64,000 nucleotides of DNA from an uncultured Emergencia sp. (GCA_904420065.1 CAJFTU010000049.1:62001-126000); one strand, 5' to 3'. Shown: positions 26,672 through 36,022, numbered from the stretch's first letter. Numbers and translations: made by a program. The notes: a model not told the origin generated them from the sequence alone.

Positions 26672-26690
26672 AAGCCGGAACTTCCGGCTT
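26672..26690. other. Orphan hairpin between dinB and the stress-protein gene
   Basis: AAGCCGGA (26672-26679) and TCCGGCTT (26683-26690) with a 3-base loop, in the divergent intergenic region. No transcript is known to end here. Confidence 0.4.
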
Positions 26691-26771
26691 TATGGAGACG
26701 AAGAAGCAGGAGAAGGCTTGGAGGTAAGGGGAGAATATATCAAATAATAATCACATTTCTTCGGCGGTTTA

Positions 26772-26780
26772 TGTTATACT
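26772..26780 (+). promoter_or_regulatory. Extended -10 promoter
   Basis: TGT-TATACT at 26772-26780; no good -35. About 68 bases ahead of the stress-protein start. Confidence 0.55.
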
Positions 26781-26847
26781 ACTATATGTCGGAGAGAGGA
26801 TTCTTTCTGATTACTTGTTGACTGTGAGTATGTTGAGGGGTGAAAAA

Positions 26848-27231
26848 ATGAATAATATTATGGTCTGCGTAACGAAGCAGAAAACCTGCGAACGACTGAT
26901 CAATTACGGAAAGAAACTGAAGTCTTCCGATGAGGATCAGCTGTTTGTGATTCACGTTGCAGAAGATAAATATCATTTTCTGGGAAGTGAGAAGGAAGGC
27001 GAAGCGCTGGAGTTTCTCTATGAAAAGGCGAAAGAAGCAGGGGCAAGTTTGACTGTAGAGAAATCAGAAGACGTTATCGGGACTTTAATAGATATTGTCG
27101 ACAGACATCAGATCACCGAGGTGATCGCTGGACAGTCAGGGGATCCGGAAGGTGAAGACGGCTTTCTGAGACGGTTTCAGAGGAGTTTGTCCGGCAAAGC
27201 GAGATTAATTGTCGTGCCGGCTGTTTCCTGA
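26848..27231 (+). CDS. Universal stress protein family, KdpD-like
   Basis: 127 residues. Alpha/beta nucleotide-binding USP-type fold: NIMVCVTKQKTCERLINYGKKL, LFVIHVAEDKYHFLG, a central ITEVIAGQSG strand-turn and a C-terminal ARLIVVPAV. Resembles the USP domain of KdpD kinases, but stands alone. ATG 26848 follows GAGGGGTG; an ATG at 26815 has no ribosome site. Whether it binds ATP cannot be judged. The next gene starts 68 bases on. Confidence 0.65.
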   Translation: MNNIMVCVTKQKTCERLINYGKKLKSSDEDQLFVIHVAEDKYHFLGSEKEGEALEFLYEKAKEAGASLTVEKSEDVIGTLIDIVDRHQITEVIAGQSGDPEGEDGFLRRFQRSLSGKARLIVVPAVS

Positions 27232-27299
27232 TCTGCGCGCTGCAGAAGGGCAACGCCGCGGCCACATCTACATAGCAATAGAAAGAGGAGGTTACTCGA

Positions 27300-28022
27300 G
27301 TGCGGATCGTAACTATAACAGCAGGTATACTGCTGGTGCTGCTGGGCGTGTTCTCTGTAGCAAATGCTGGGTTATCGTTTATTTCTCTCGCTTTTCCTAT
27401 AGGAGTGGTTTTGGTGCTCGTAGGAATAGCGGAGAGTTTCGCCTATAAAAGAACAATTGAAGATGAAGAAAACAGGCATTGGGTGCTGATTGACGGGCTC
27501 ACCACCTTTATTCTCGGCATCGTTGTTCTGACAGGACAGCTGGCAGCGGACATTGCCGTTCCAGTGGTTTTCGGCATGTGGAGCATGGTGTCCGGAATCA
27601 GAGGGCTTGTCATCGTCACTCAAGTGGAGAAGAGCAGCGAAAAGGATGTGGACTTCTACTGGATGGTTGTTGTAAGCACACTGAACCTGATTGTCGGCGT
27701 CTACAGCTTTTTCAATACCATGCTGCTGAATCTTTCTGTCCTGATGATCCTCGGAATATGTTTTGTCGTCCAGGGTGGTCACGTGATTAAGATCGGACTG
27801 GATATTACCTATAACAAGCCGGATTTGATCAAAACGAGAGACGAAAAGATCGCAGAAGCCAGAGCCGCGGCGGAGGAAGCGCATAGGGAAGCCAAAAAGG
27901 CTATCCGTAAGGCCCGCAGGACTCGCAGCGCAGTGGAGGCGGCGAAGGAGTCCATGGAATTCGAGGAGATCATCAACCAACCAATCGGCGACACGGACGA
28001 CGGGGAACAGAACCAGCAATGA
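27300..28022 (+). CDS. DUF308 (HdeD-like) membrane protein
   Basis: 240 residues. About six transmembrane segments in residues 1-170, with the DUF308 style of repeated helix pairs (GILLVLLGVFSVAN, FPIGVVLVLVGIAE, LTTFILGIVVL), followed by a highly charged, probably coiled tail (AEARAAAEEAHREAKKAIRKARR). Starts at GTG 27300 behind AGGAGG. HdeD relatives are linked to acid or envelope stress; here the function is unknown. A terminator follows directly. Confidence 0.78.
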   Translation: MRIVTITAGILLVLLGVFSVANAGLSFISLAFPIGVVLVLVGIAESFAYKRTIEDEENRHWVLIDGLTTFILGIVVLTGQLAADIAVPVVFGMWSMVSGIRGLVIVTQVEKSSEKDVDFYWMVVVSTLNLIVGVYSFFNTMLLNLSVLMILGICFVVQGGHVIKIGLDITYNKPDLIKTRDEKIAEARAAAEEAHREAKKAIRKARRTRSAVEAAKESMEFEEIINQPIGDTDDGEQNQQ

Positions 28023-28032
28023 CAGAAGAATT

Positions 28033-28067
28033 TCAGGATTTCTCGAATCGGGAAATCCTGATTTTTT
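28033..28067 (+). terminator. Terminator after the DUF308 gene
   Basis: TCAGGATTTC (28033-28042) pairs with GAAATCCTGA (28052-28061), then six T. Confidence 0.9.
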
Positions 28068-28097
28068 CCAAAAGGATATTCAGAGGGGAAGAGAAAA

Positions 28098-29231
28098 ATG
28101 ACGGATATTTGCATTATTGGAGGCGGAGCCGCAGGTATGGCCGCAGCCATCAGCGCTAAAGAAACAAATCCGCGCCTGCGCGTATTGATTTTAGAAAAAA
28201 AGAATCAGATGGGGAAAAAGATACTGGCTTCAGGCAACGGGAAATGTAACCTTTCCAATGTCCGGTGCGAGAATTATCGGCAGACACTGGAGTTTTTCTC
28301 CCGCCTTGGGCTCATTACACGGACAGATTCCGCCGGAAGGATTTACCCTTATACGGAAGAAGCCAGGGCAGTGCGTGAGGCGCTGGATCAGCGGATAAGG
28401 AGTCTGGGTGTGGAAGTGGTGCTGGATGGGGAAGCGGCTGTTGTGGAGAAAGAAGAGGACAGGTTTTCCGTTCACCTCGGAAACCGGATTGTTTCTGCAG
28501 ATAAATTGCTTCTGGCCTGCGGCGGCAAAACGGGTCCGGCTTTCGGCAGCACGGGAGACGGGTTCCGTTTTGCGAGAAGTCTCGGTCATAAAGTGAACAA
28601 ACCCATACCGGTTCTGACGGCGGTCGATGTTAAAGAGGATTTTACCAGGCTTGCCGGCCTTCGGGCAAAGGGGGCCGTATCTTTGGAGTACAACGGGCGG
28701 CGGATTTTTCGGGAAGAAGGGGAAATCCAGTTTACCGGGACCGGTCTGTCGGGAATATGTGTGTTCAATTTATCCCGATTTCTCTTATTGCCGGAGGGAA
28801 AGAGTTTGGCGGATGGTTTCGACGATTATAAGATCTACGTGGATTTTTTTCCGGATAGGGAAGAGGTGGAAAGCCTTCTTGCAAAGAGAAGAGAGAATGG
28901 TTTGGAAGGCCGGAAGCTCCTCCAGTTTCTGGTCAGAAAACCTGTCGGTGATATGATTTTTAAACTGTCCGGCGGCGACGAGAAAAAGGCGGCGAGATTT
29001 CTGAAAGCATTTCCCTGCTCGCCAAAGGGGGTAAAAGGCTGGGACTTTGCCCAAGTCACTAAAGGAGGCGTCGCCATCGAAGAGATCAACATGGACACCA
29101 TGGAGTCCCGCCTGGTTAGAGGACTGTTTTTTGCAGGGGAAATCATAGATTTTGACGGGCCTTGCGGCGGATATAATCTGCAGAATGCCTGGGAAACCGG
29201 GATAAAGGCAGGAAAGGAGATGGCGAAATGA
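28098..29231 (+). CDS. HI0933/BaiN-family FAD oxidoreductase
   Basis: 377 residues. FAD-binding GGGAAGMAAAISA at the N-terminus and the family hallmark GKKILASGNGKCNLSN; C-terminal GGVAIEEINMDTMESR and GPCGGYNLQNAW complete the FAD site. BaiN of bile-acid clostridia belongs to this family, but most members are uncharacterised. GAGGGGAAGAG precedes the start. It overlaps the next flavoprotein gene by 4 bases (ATGA), so the two are made together. Confidence 0.85.
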   Translation: MTDICIIGGGAAGMAAAISAKETNPRLRVLILEKKNQMGKKILASGNGKCNLSNVRCENYRQTLEFFSRLGLITRTDSAGRIYPYTEEARAVREALDQRIRSLGVEVVLDGEAAVVEKEEDRFSVHLGNRIVSADKLLLACGGKTGPAFGSTGDGFRFARSLGHKVNKPIPVLTAVDVKEDFTRLAGLRAKGAVSLEYNGRRIFREEGEIQFTGTGLSGICVFNLSRFLLLPEGKSLADGFDDYKIYVDFFPDREEVESLLAKRRENGLEGRKLLQFLVRKPVGDMIFKLSGGDEKKAARFLKAFPCSPKGVKGWDFAQVTKGGVAIEEINMDTMESRLVRGLFFAGEIIDFDGPCGGYNLQNAWETGIKAGKEMAK

Positions 29232-30814
29232 ACGGCAGATATAGAATTCATCAGGTAAGACTGGGTATAGACGAGCCGAAGAGTGACCTGCCGAAGAAGA
29301 TTTTAAAAAAGATCGGCAATCGCAACCTGATTCTGAGTGATATGGAGATCATCAGGGAGTCTATCGACGCGAGGGACAAGAAGGATATTCACATGGTCTA
29401 TACAGTGGATTTTCAGGTGGTCACTCGGCAGAGACCCAAGCAGTATGTACGAATCCCCCAGGGGCGCAAAATCGGTATAGAAGAAGCTCCGGATATGCGC
29501 TATGCAGAAGTGTCCTCCGGCGGAGAGGATATGCGGCATCGGCCGGTGATTGTGGGATTCGGCCCATGCGGGATGTTTGCCGGTCTGATTTTGGCCAGAC
29601 GGGGTTACAGACCGCTGATTATCGAGAGAGGAAAAACCGTGGAAGAGCGGGTCAAGGATGTGGAGCGCTTCTGGAACGAAGGCGTGCTGAATCCGGAATC
29701 CAACGTTCAGTTCGGCGAAGGCGGCGCGGGCACTTTTTCTGACGGAAAGCTGACTACCGGTATCAAGGACCCGCGGATTAGAAAGGTACTGGAAGAGTTT
29801 GTGCGTGCAGGAGCCGACGAGGATATCCTGTACAGGCAGAGACCCCATATCGGCACAGATGTGCTGCGTACGGTGGTAAAGAACATACGGGAGGAAATCA
29901 TACGCTGCGGAGGCGAGGTGCGGTTTCAGAGTCGCTTTACAGAAGTGAAGACAAAGGCGAAAAACGTCAAGGCTGTAGTAGTCGAAAACGGAGAAACGGG
30001 ACAAACGGAGGAAATTCCGGCAGAGAATGTCATTCTGTCTGTGGGTCACAGCGCCAGAGACACCTTCCGCTATCTCTGTGAAAGAGGGGTTAAGATGCAG
30101 CAGAAGCCTTTCTCTATCGGAGTAAGAATCCGGCATCCGCAGGAGATGATTGACCGGGCCCAGTACGGGGAGACAAAGGGCCTTCCGCCTGCAGACTATA
30201 AGTTGTCTTATCACTGCAGCAACGGCCGGGGCGTCTATACCTTCTGTATGTGTCCGGGAGGAGAGGTCATCCTCGCCTCATCTGAAGAAGGCGGCATAGT
30301 GGTCAACGGCATGAGTAATCGGGCTCGAGACAGCGGATTTGCCAATAGCGGACTCCTTGTCGACGTCCGTGTGGAAGATTTCGGTTCGCCCCATCCACTT
30401 GCGGGAATCGAATTCCAGGAAAAGTATGAGAAGCTGGCCTTTGAAAACGGAGGCTGTGTCTACAGCGCGCCGCAGACCACCTGGGGACAGTTCAGGGAAA
30501 GGAGCGAAGAGGCCATGCCGGTTATCCGTTCCCTGCCGGAATTTGCCGTGGAGTCTATCTGTGAGGCAGTACCTCGGCTGGGCGAGAAGCTGAAAGGGTT
30601 CGATTCCGACGAGGCTGTGATGACAGCGGTGGAAACCAGAAGCTCTTCTCCTGTCCGGTTTGCACGGAACGAAAATATGGAAGGCACTTTCGGCGGATTT
30701 TATCCTGCCGGAGAAGGAGCCGGTTATGCCGGGGGAATCATGAGCGCGGCCTGTGACGGAATAAAAATTGCAGAGAAAATTATTGGACGGTATCGTCCCT
30801 TTGACGGAGAATAA
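29228..30814 (+). CDS. FAD-dependent dehydrogenase of the COG2509 type
   Basis: 528 residues. An N-terminal region (about 1-95) with MNGRYRIHQVRLGIDEP precedes the dinucleotide site VIVGFGPCGMFAGLILAR; GEGGAGTFSDGKLTTG and a C-terminal PAGEGAGYAGGIMSAACDG are family signatures. Members occur widely in clostridia and are uncharacterised. Coupled to the preceding HI0933-type gene, which suggests a shared redox pathway. The stop codon lies inside the terminator stem. Confidence 0.85.
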   Translation: MNGRYRIHQVRLGIDEPKSDLPKKILKKIGNRNLILSDMEIIRESIDARDKKDIHMVYTVDFQVVTRQRPKQYVRIPQGRKIGIEEAPDMRYAEVSSGGEDMRHRPVIVGFGPCGMFAGLILARRGYRPLIIERGKTVEERVKDVERFWNEGVLNPESNVQFGEGGAGTFSDGKLTTGIKDPRIRKVLEEFVRAGADEDILYRQRPHIGTDVLRTVVKNIREEIIRCGGEVRFQSRFTEVKTKAKNVKAVVVENGETGQTEEIPAENVILSVGHSARDTFRYLCERGVKMQQKPFSIGVRIRHPQEMIDRAQYGETKGLPPADYKLSYHCSNGRGVYTFCMCPGGEVILASSEEGGIVVNGMSNRARDSGFANSGLLVDVRVEDFGSPHPLAGIEFQEKYEKLAFENGGCVYSAPQTTWGQFRERSEEAMPVIRSLPEFAVESICEAVPRLGEKLKGFDSDEAVMTAVETRSSSPVRFARNENMEGTFGGFYPAGEGAGYAGGIMSAACDGIKIAEKIIGRYRPFDGE

Positions 30815-30836
30815 AAGGTTATTCTCCGTCGTTTTA
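30803..30836. terminator. Bidirectional terminator overlapping the stop codon
   Basis: GACGGAGAATAA (30803-30814) pairs with 30819-30830, loop AAGG, then T-rich sequence. Serves convergent genes. Confidence 0.9.
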
Positions 30837-32441
30837 TTTCCGGGCGCAGTACAGTCTGAAGCAGGCGGCCGCCGTACACAGCAGCTGAGAACAAAAGCTG
30901 TCGTATGTTCTGTAGTTGATGATGGACCGTATCTTGTTCATCCTGTACTGCGTGGAGTTTCGATGAAGGTAGAGAAGCTCCGACGTCTTTTTCATTTCAC
31001 AGTCGGCGTCCAGATAATATGTGGTCAGGGTCTTCAGGAGATCTTTTCTGTCCGGACAACTGAAGAGAGGCTTAAGGATGTTTCTGCAGATCCGGTATTC
31101 TTCGTTTTTTTCTTTTAAGATGTCCTCGCATTTTTTGGCGAAGAGCAGGGTACCGTAGGAAAACAGCTTCTTCTGCGGAAAGATAACCATTGCTGTATCG
31201 ATGTAATCGTTGTAGAGCAGATAGGTCTGTTTTACGTCGAAAATATTGTTGTCGCTGGAAAAGACGGAAATCGTGCAATTTCTGTCGATGGCATCCAGAC
31301 CGGAGATCAGCTCGCCGATCAGCTCGTCCGGACAGTCTGCCTGAAGAAAGGCGAAGCAGATCACATAGGTATTGTAGGTATCGGCGATTACCTCTCTGCC
31401 GGTTTCTGCGGCCCATTCCTTTATGGCCTTCAGCATTTCCCGCCTGACTGCCGCTCCGGCGCTGTTCGCATCGCTTCCCGGGTGTATCATGATGGCTGTA
31501 TTGATTTTATTGATATTTATGCCCAGCTTCTGAGACAGCTGACGCATCTTCTTTTCATCGCCTTCGATGATGGAAGGGATCAGTGCGTTTGACAGAATCG
31601 TTCGGGAGTTCAGGTTCCACAGCTTGGTAAAGAACTGCAGCAGCTCGATAATTCGGTACATATCCTCCATAGTCAGCGTTTTGAACTCGTCGGCCACATA
31701 AAGGAGGAAGCTCTGATAGGCGAAGGTAGTGAAGGGAACCTGGAAAATCCGCATGCCAACTCCCTTGAATTCAGTTTCTACCACATATTCATCCTTGGTG
31801 GAAGAATTGCTGTAGAGGGAACAGATCGTCTCCTCGTCGATTTCGTTGGAAGCGGGATATTTGCTGATACAGACGTTGTTCATGGCCGTATCACAGAGAG
31901 AAATCGTGCATTTCAGCGTATTGCTGATCAGTCTGAGCAGCGTAAAGAGATTTCTCCGGTTCTCCGGAATCTGAGAGATCATGGACGTAATATTTTCGAT
32001 AAAATCGTTGTTGCTTTCCCGATCTTTGTGGAGCAGTTCGTAGACTTCGCCGAGAACTTCGCTGTAGTAGAAATCCGTTCTGTTTTCCGGCATGATGATC
32101 AGCGGCAGGCCGATCCGGTCAGCGGTGTCGATCAGGCTCTGATCGATTTTTTTAAGTACACGGCCTACGTAATAGATTACCACGGCGGCGTCGCCGATTT
32201 CCCGAATATATTCCAGAAACTGACACTGTTTTTTGCAGTCATCCTTGACTGCGGAAAAAGACGTGATCAGAAGATCTCCATTTTTATAGACTTCGTCATA
32301 TTCTCTGAGGGACAGATCCATATCCACGATTTCGAGGACGGAAGCGTTATTCACGATATTGGTCAGTCCTTTTTTTCCGGCAATAACTCTTCCGTAGCGC
32401 AGAGACGGAAGCTTCAGGCAGTCTGAAACGGTAATGCTCAT
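30834..32441 (-). CDS. PucR family transcriptional regulator
   Basis: 535 residues. N-terminal PucR purine-catabolism type domain (SITVSDCLKLPSLRYGRVIAG ... GDLLITSF), a middle GGDEF-like/CdaR segment and a C-terminal PucR helix-turn-helix (KKTSELLYLHRNSTQYRMNKI). PucR proteins activate purine or related N-heterocycle catabolic genes. ATG 32441 follows GGAGGTG; an ATG at 32516 lies in the operator palindrome. Divergent from the permease operon, which is its likely target. Confidence 0.88.
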   Translation of the reverse strand: MSITVSDCLKLPSLRYGRVIAGKKGLTNIVNNASVLEIVDMDLSLREYDEVYKNGDLLITSFSAVKDDCKKQCQFLEYIREIGDAAVVIYYVGRVLKKIDQSLIDTADRIGLPLIIMPENRTDFYYSEVLGEVYELLHKDRESNNDFIENITSMISQIPENRRNLFTLLRLISNTLKCTISLCDTAMNNVCISKYPASNEIDEETICSLYSNSSTKDEYVVETEFKGVGMRIFQVPFTTFAYQSFLLYVADEFKTLTMEDMYRIIELLQFFTKLWNLNSRTILSNALIPSIIEGDEKKMRQLSQKLGININKINTAIMIHPGSDANSAGAAVRREMLKAIKEWAAETGREVIADTYNTYVICFAFLQADCPDELIGELISGLDAIDRNCTISVFSSDNNIFDVKQTYLLYNDYIDTAMVIFPQKKLFSYGTLLFAKKCEDILKEKNEEYRICRNILKPLFSCPDRKDLLKTLTTYYLDADCEMKKTSELLYLHRNSTQYRMNKIRSIINYRTYDSFCSQLLCTAAACFRLYCARK

Positions 32442-32466
32442 TTTTTCACCTCCGCATTTTCCTGAA

Positions 32467-32495
32467 ATTATACTCCATTTAAGCGTTGAATTCAA
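32467..32495 (-). promoter_or_regulatory. Promoter of the PucR-type gene
   Basis: Minus strand TTGAAT (32495-32490), 17 bases, TATAAT (32472-32467). Confidence 0.75.
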
Positions 32496-32503
32496 CCGGA
32501 CAT

Positions 32504-32517
32504 TGTGCATATGCACA
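32504..32517. promoter_or_regulatory. Perfect 14-bp palindrome, probable PucR operator
   Basis: TGTGCATATGCACA sits between the divergent promoters, 8 bases upstream of the -35 of the regulator gene and about 33 bases upstream of the -35 of the permease operon. Confidence 0.75.
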
Positions 32518-32549
32518 GAAAAAAGTCGGAATACTCAGCTTTATTCCCA

Positions 32550-32578
32550 ATGACTTTCTTTCGACGAATTGCTATACT
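32550..32578 (+). promoter_or_regulatory. Promoter of the permease operon
   Basis: ATGACT, 17 bases, TATACT (32573-32578). The weak -35 fits a need for activation. Confidence 0.55.
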
Positions 32579-32624
32579 TCCACTTGTAATCGTTCTTTTA
32601 TTCGTTATACAGGAGGTAAGATCT

Positions 32625-33914
32625 ATGGCTGAAGCGAAAAAGAATCACATAGAAAATATAACCCTTGAAGAAGTACCGGCCAGCGAGAAGAAGAGCTGGC
32701 TGTCCATCGCATTTATCTGGGCCGGAAACGTCATCTGTGTGCCGGCGTTGATGGTAGGCGCCATGGTATCGGCGGGACTGGACTTCATCCACTCCATTAT
32801 CGCCATGTTTATCGGCTATGGTATTGTGGTCGGCCTGATGATGCTGATTGCAGCCCAGTCCGCACAGACCGGCCGGCCTTCCATGGTGGCAGTGTCCCGG
32901 GCTCTGGGAGACAGAGGATCCCAGTATTCCGTTTCCCTGATTATCGCCGTTTCCATGATCGGCTGGTACGGCTATCAGACCATCGTGTGCGCATCGTCGT
33001 TCTGCTCTCTGTTGAAATCCGGATTCGGTATAGACTTTCCGGAGTGGGCAGGCTGTCTGCTGTGGGGCGGATTGATGCTCGTTACGGCTTTTTACGGTAT
33101 CGGTCTGACGAAAATCCTCAATGTCATCAGCGTACCGCTTTTGTTCGTCTTCTTGATTTATGGCGTGGCGATCGTCTTAGGCGACGGCGGTGTGCAGACC
33201 CTGATGGATTATCAGCCGAGTGAACCGGCCGGCATGATGGTAGGAATCACCATATCCGTAGGCGGATTTATTTCCGGAGCGGCAACCTGCGGTGATTACA
33301 ATCGATACAGCAAAGACGGAAAGAGCGCGGCGCTGTCCTGCCTTTTCGGCGTCATTCCTGCCGGAGTGGGCGCTCTGGCCTGCGGAGCGATTTTGGCCAT
33401 ATGTACCGGAGATTCGGATATCACCGTCATGTTTGCCAGTGTAGGTCTTCCGGTAGTCGGCATGTTGGTCCTGATTCTGGCAACGTGGACGACCAACGTG
33501 GGCAACGCCTATTCCGCGGGTATTGCAGTAGTCAACATACTGAAGCTGAAGGACGATAAGAGGGCTGTCGTGACAGCGATTTGCGGCATCATCGGCATAC
33601 TGCTCTCTCTTGGCGGAATCGTCTACTATTTTGTGGACTTTCTCTCCATACTCAGCTATCTGATCACACCGATCTGCGCGGTTCTGATCGCGGATTACTG
33701 GATTATGGGAAAGGGAAAGGCGGAAAACTGGAAGCCGTTTCCGGGCATAAACTGGCTGGGTATCGTTTCCTGGCTGGCAGGAGCGGCAGCAACCTATCTG
33801 AATTCGGTGTTCCTTCCGGAAATAACAGGTATCGCGGTTACAATTGTTCTGTATACACTGTTGTGCCACGTAGTAAAAAATCCGAAGTACAATCCGTTTG
33901 CAGAAGCAAAATAA
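32625..33914 (+). CDS. NCS1/CodB-type nucleobase permease
   Basis: 429 residues with about twelve transmembrane segments. Cytosine permease-like features: WAGNVICVPALMVGAMVSAGLD in the first helix region, ISVGGFISGAATCGDYNRYSKD in the middle and the CodB-like PICAVLIADYWIMGKGK near the end. Imports cytosine, hydantoin or a related heterocycle with a cation. ATG 32625 follows ACAGGAGGTAAG; upstream in-frame ATGs lie in the promoter. First gene of the PucR-linked operon. Confidence 0.88.
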   Translation: MAEAKKNHIENITLEEVPASEKKSWLSIAFIWAGNVICVPALMVGAMVSAGLDFIHSIIAMFIGYGIVVGLMMLIAAQSAQTGRPSMVAVSRALGDRGSQYSVSLIIAVSMIGWYGYQTIVCASSFCSLLKSGFGIDFPEWAGCLLWGGLMLVTAFYGIGLTKILNVISVPLLFVFLIYGVAIVLGDGGVQTLMDYQPSEPAGMMVGITISVGGFISGAATCGDYNRYSKDGKSAALSCLFGVIPAGVGALACGAILAICTGDSDITVMFASVGLPVVGMLVLILATWTTNVGNAYSAGIAVVNILKLKDDKRAVVTAICGIIGILLSLGGIVYYFVDFLSILSYLITPICAVLIADYWIMGKGKAENWKPFPGINWLGIVSWLAGAAATYLNSVFLPEITGIAVTIVLYTLLCHVVKNPKYNPFAEAK

Positions 33915-33942
33915 AACAGAGATAGAGAAGGGGAGAACAGAT

Positions 33943-34902
33943 ATGAGCCAACTTTACGAAGCGGCCAGAAAGGCAATCTTTTCCTGTATGGGTGTAAAGA
34001 GAGGAGAAAAGCTGCTGATTCTGACCGATGAAGAGCAGCTGCCTTTGGCGGCGGAATTTGTCCGGGCCGGCAACGATATAGGCGTTGAGACGGTCATGTC
34101 GTGCGGACCGGTCAGGCATTCGGGTGAAATGCCGGAGCTTTCCAGGGCGGCTTTAAGCCAGGCGGACGCGGCGATGTTGATTACAACCGGTTCCTTTACT
34201 CACACCAAGGGCAGAGCCGAGGCGACGGAGAGAGGATGCAGAATCGCATCCATGCCGGGAATTACCGCGGAGATTGCGGAGCAGACCCTCGGCGCGGATT
34301 ACGATGAAGTGGAACGGACGGGTAATCTTCTGGCCGACAAGTTGACGGAGTGCAGCGAAATACATATTACCACTAAGGCCGGAACGGATCTGTACCTTTC
34401 GGCAGAGGGAAGGCGCGGTATTGCCGATACGGGAAAACTGGTGGAAAAGGGAGCTTTCGGCAATCTTCCAGCCGGCGAGGCAATGGTCGCTCCGATCGAG
34501 ACGAAGGGAGAAGGGACTCTGGTTGTGGACGGCGTAATCGCCGATTTCAAGGTAATGGATAAAGAACCGCTCACTATCCGGTTTAAGGACGGAAGAATCG
34601 TTCAGACCAGCGGTCCTGACGCAGAGGAGTTTGAGAAATTTGTCGGTCAGTTTGAAGACACGGCGAGAAATGTCTGTGAATTCGGCATCGGCACAAATCC
34701 GAAGTGCGCAATTATGGGCAACGGCCTGGTCGACGAGAAGGTATTCGGCACCATTCATATCGCCTGTGGAAATAACCTCTTTATGGGAGGGCAGCAGGAC
34801 TGCGACATGCACTACGATATGATTATCAAAAATCCTACGGTCTATCTGGATGGAGAATGCATCATAGAGGACGGAAAGCATATTTATCAGGAGGAAAGAT
34901 AA
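33943..34902 (+). CDS. M29-like aminopeptidase / NicX-type metalloenzyme
   Basis: 319 residues. Related to M29 aminopeptidases (AmpS) and to the dioxygenase NicX. The C-terminal half has the candidate metal ligands: Glu in CEFGIGTNP, Glu in DEKVFGT, His in TIHIACG and the His-Tyr-Asp of DMHYD, the same order as in M29 enzymes. Shorter than AmpS (about 410). ATG 33943 follows GAAGGGGAG. Between a nucleobase permease and a DUF917 protein, a heterocycle- or peptide-hydrolysing role fits better than general peptidase activity; that is inferred. Confidence 0.78.
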   Translation: MSQLYEAARKAIFSCMGVKRGEKLLILTDEEQLPLAAEFVRAGNDIGVETVMSCGPVRHSGEMPELSRAALSQADAAMLITTGSFTHTKGRAEATERGCRIASMPGITAEIAEQTLGADYDEVERTGNLLADKLTECSEIHITTKAGTDLYLSAEGRRGIADTGKLVEKGAFGNLPAGEAMVAPIETKGEGTLVVDGVIADFKVMDKEPLTIRFKDGRIVQTSGPDAEEFEKFVGQFEDTARNVCEFGIGTNPKCAIMGNGLVDEKVFGTIHIACGNNLFMGGQQDCDMHYDMIIKNPTVYLDGECIIEDGKHIYQEER

Positions 34903-34903
34903 G

Positions 34904-36022
34904 ATGAAAAGAGAACTGAACAGAGAAGATCTTCGGCATATCGTATACGGCTCCAGCTTTTTCGGCGGAGGCGGAGGAGGCTCTATGGAGGAAGGCGAGC
35001 AGCTTCTTGCCGCAATGACCGAAGAAAGCGGCGGTGATTTAAAAGTAGAAATGATTACCGCTGATGAGATGGAAGAAAAAGCGGTATCCACCATGGTCGC
35101 GGCTCTGGGCTCGCCGGTGGCGACAAAGGGAAGAACCTTCCAGGAAGAATCGGTAAACGCAGTGCTTGGCATGGAAGCGGAGGCCAGATTTGAGGGTAAA
35201 GATCTGAAATATGTTCATTCCGGAGAACAGGGAGGCGGAAATACACTGCTGCCTATTTACGCGGCATGGAAGACGGGAAAGCCGATTATCGATACGGACG
35301 GCAACGGCAGAGCCGTTCCGGAACTGAACACCGGACTTGCTCCGATTCACGGCGTCCCTACCAGTCCTGTGATTCTTGCCAGCGAGAGAGGCGACACCAT
35401 AACGGGAAAGACGAAAGATCCTCTGGACAGCAAGGCCTGTGAGAATATAGCCAGATATATGTGCCAGGCCTACGATCAGGGAATCGGTTTTGCCGCATGG
35501 ATGATGGACAGAGAGGCTATCGAGAAGGCGACAGCTATCGGCCAGATGTCTCTGACTGTGGAAGTAGGACGTATTTTGGCCGAAACGGGACCGGACGAGG
35601 TTATCGGCAAATTGACGGAGTGCTTCGAGGGGAAGCGGAAGTTCAACGTTATCGTATCGTCGGGAGTGATCGAAGATATTACGATCGATTCCGCGGGAGG
35701 TTTCGATACGGGGGTTACTGTAATCCGCTCCGACAGCGGAGAGGTATACAGGGTTACTTTCCAGAACGAGAATCTCTTCGTTGAAGACGAAAAGGGGAAA
35801 ACGCTGGTTACCGTGCCGAACATCATCTCCATCCTGGATCTGGACCTGGAAGGCGAAGTGCGGTCTCTGTCCAACTGCGAGACCAAAGTCGGTCAGAGAG
35901 TGGCGCTGACGGCGACGCAGGCCGACAAGAGATGGTACGACGTACCGGAAGGATACACCTGCTGGGATGATGTGATGGTCAGTGCAGGATACTGCAGAGC
36001 GAGAGAAGAAGTCGATCTTTAA
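34904..36022 (+). CDS. DUF917 family protein (S-methyl thiohydantoin desulfurase type)
   Basis: 372 residues. Begins with the DUF917 pattern LRHIVYGSSFFGGGGGGS and has HSGEQGGGN, IIDTDGNGRAVPEL and a C-terminal domain ending GYCRAREEVDL. The family includes the N-terminal domain of hydantoinase-like proteins and is named after S-methyl thiohydantoin desulfurase. Starts one base after the preceding stop behind AGGAGGAAAG. With permease and M29-like enzyme it forms a small catabolic operon for an imported cyclic amide, under the PucR regulator. Confidence 0.82.
   Translation: MKRELNREDLRHIVYGSSFFGGGGGGSMEEGEQLLAAMTEESGGDLKVEMITADEMEEKAVSTMVAALGSPVATKGRTFQEESVNAVLGMEAEARFEGKDLKYVHSGEQGGGNTLLPIYAAWKTGKPIIDTDGNGRAVPELNTGLAPIHGVPTSPVILASERGDTITGKTKDPLDSKACENIARYMCQAYDQGIGFAAWMMDREAIEKATAIGQMSLTVEVGRILAETGPDEVIGKLTECFEGKRKFNVIVSSGVIEDITIDSAGGFDTGVTVIRSDSGEVYRVTFQNENLFVEDEKGKTLVTVPNIISILDLDLEGEVRSLSNCETKVGQRVALTATQADKRWYDVPEGYTCWDDVMVSAGYCRAREEVDL

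Noticed and set aside
32505..32624. Extended start of the permease at ATG 32505
   Set aside because: It would begin inside the operator palindrome and run through the promoter; AGGAGGTAAG precedes ATG 32625.
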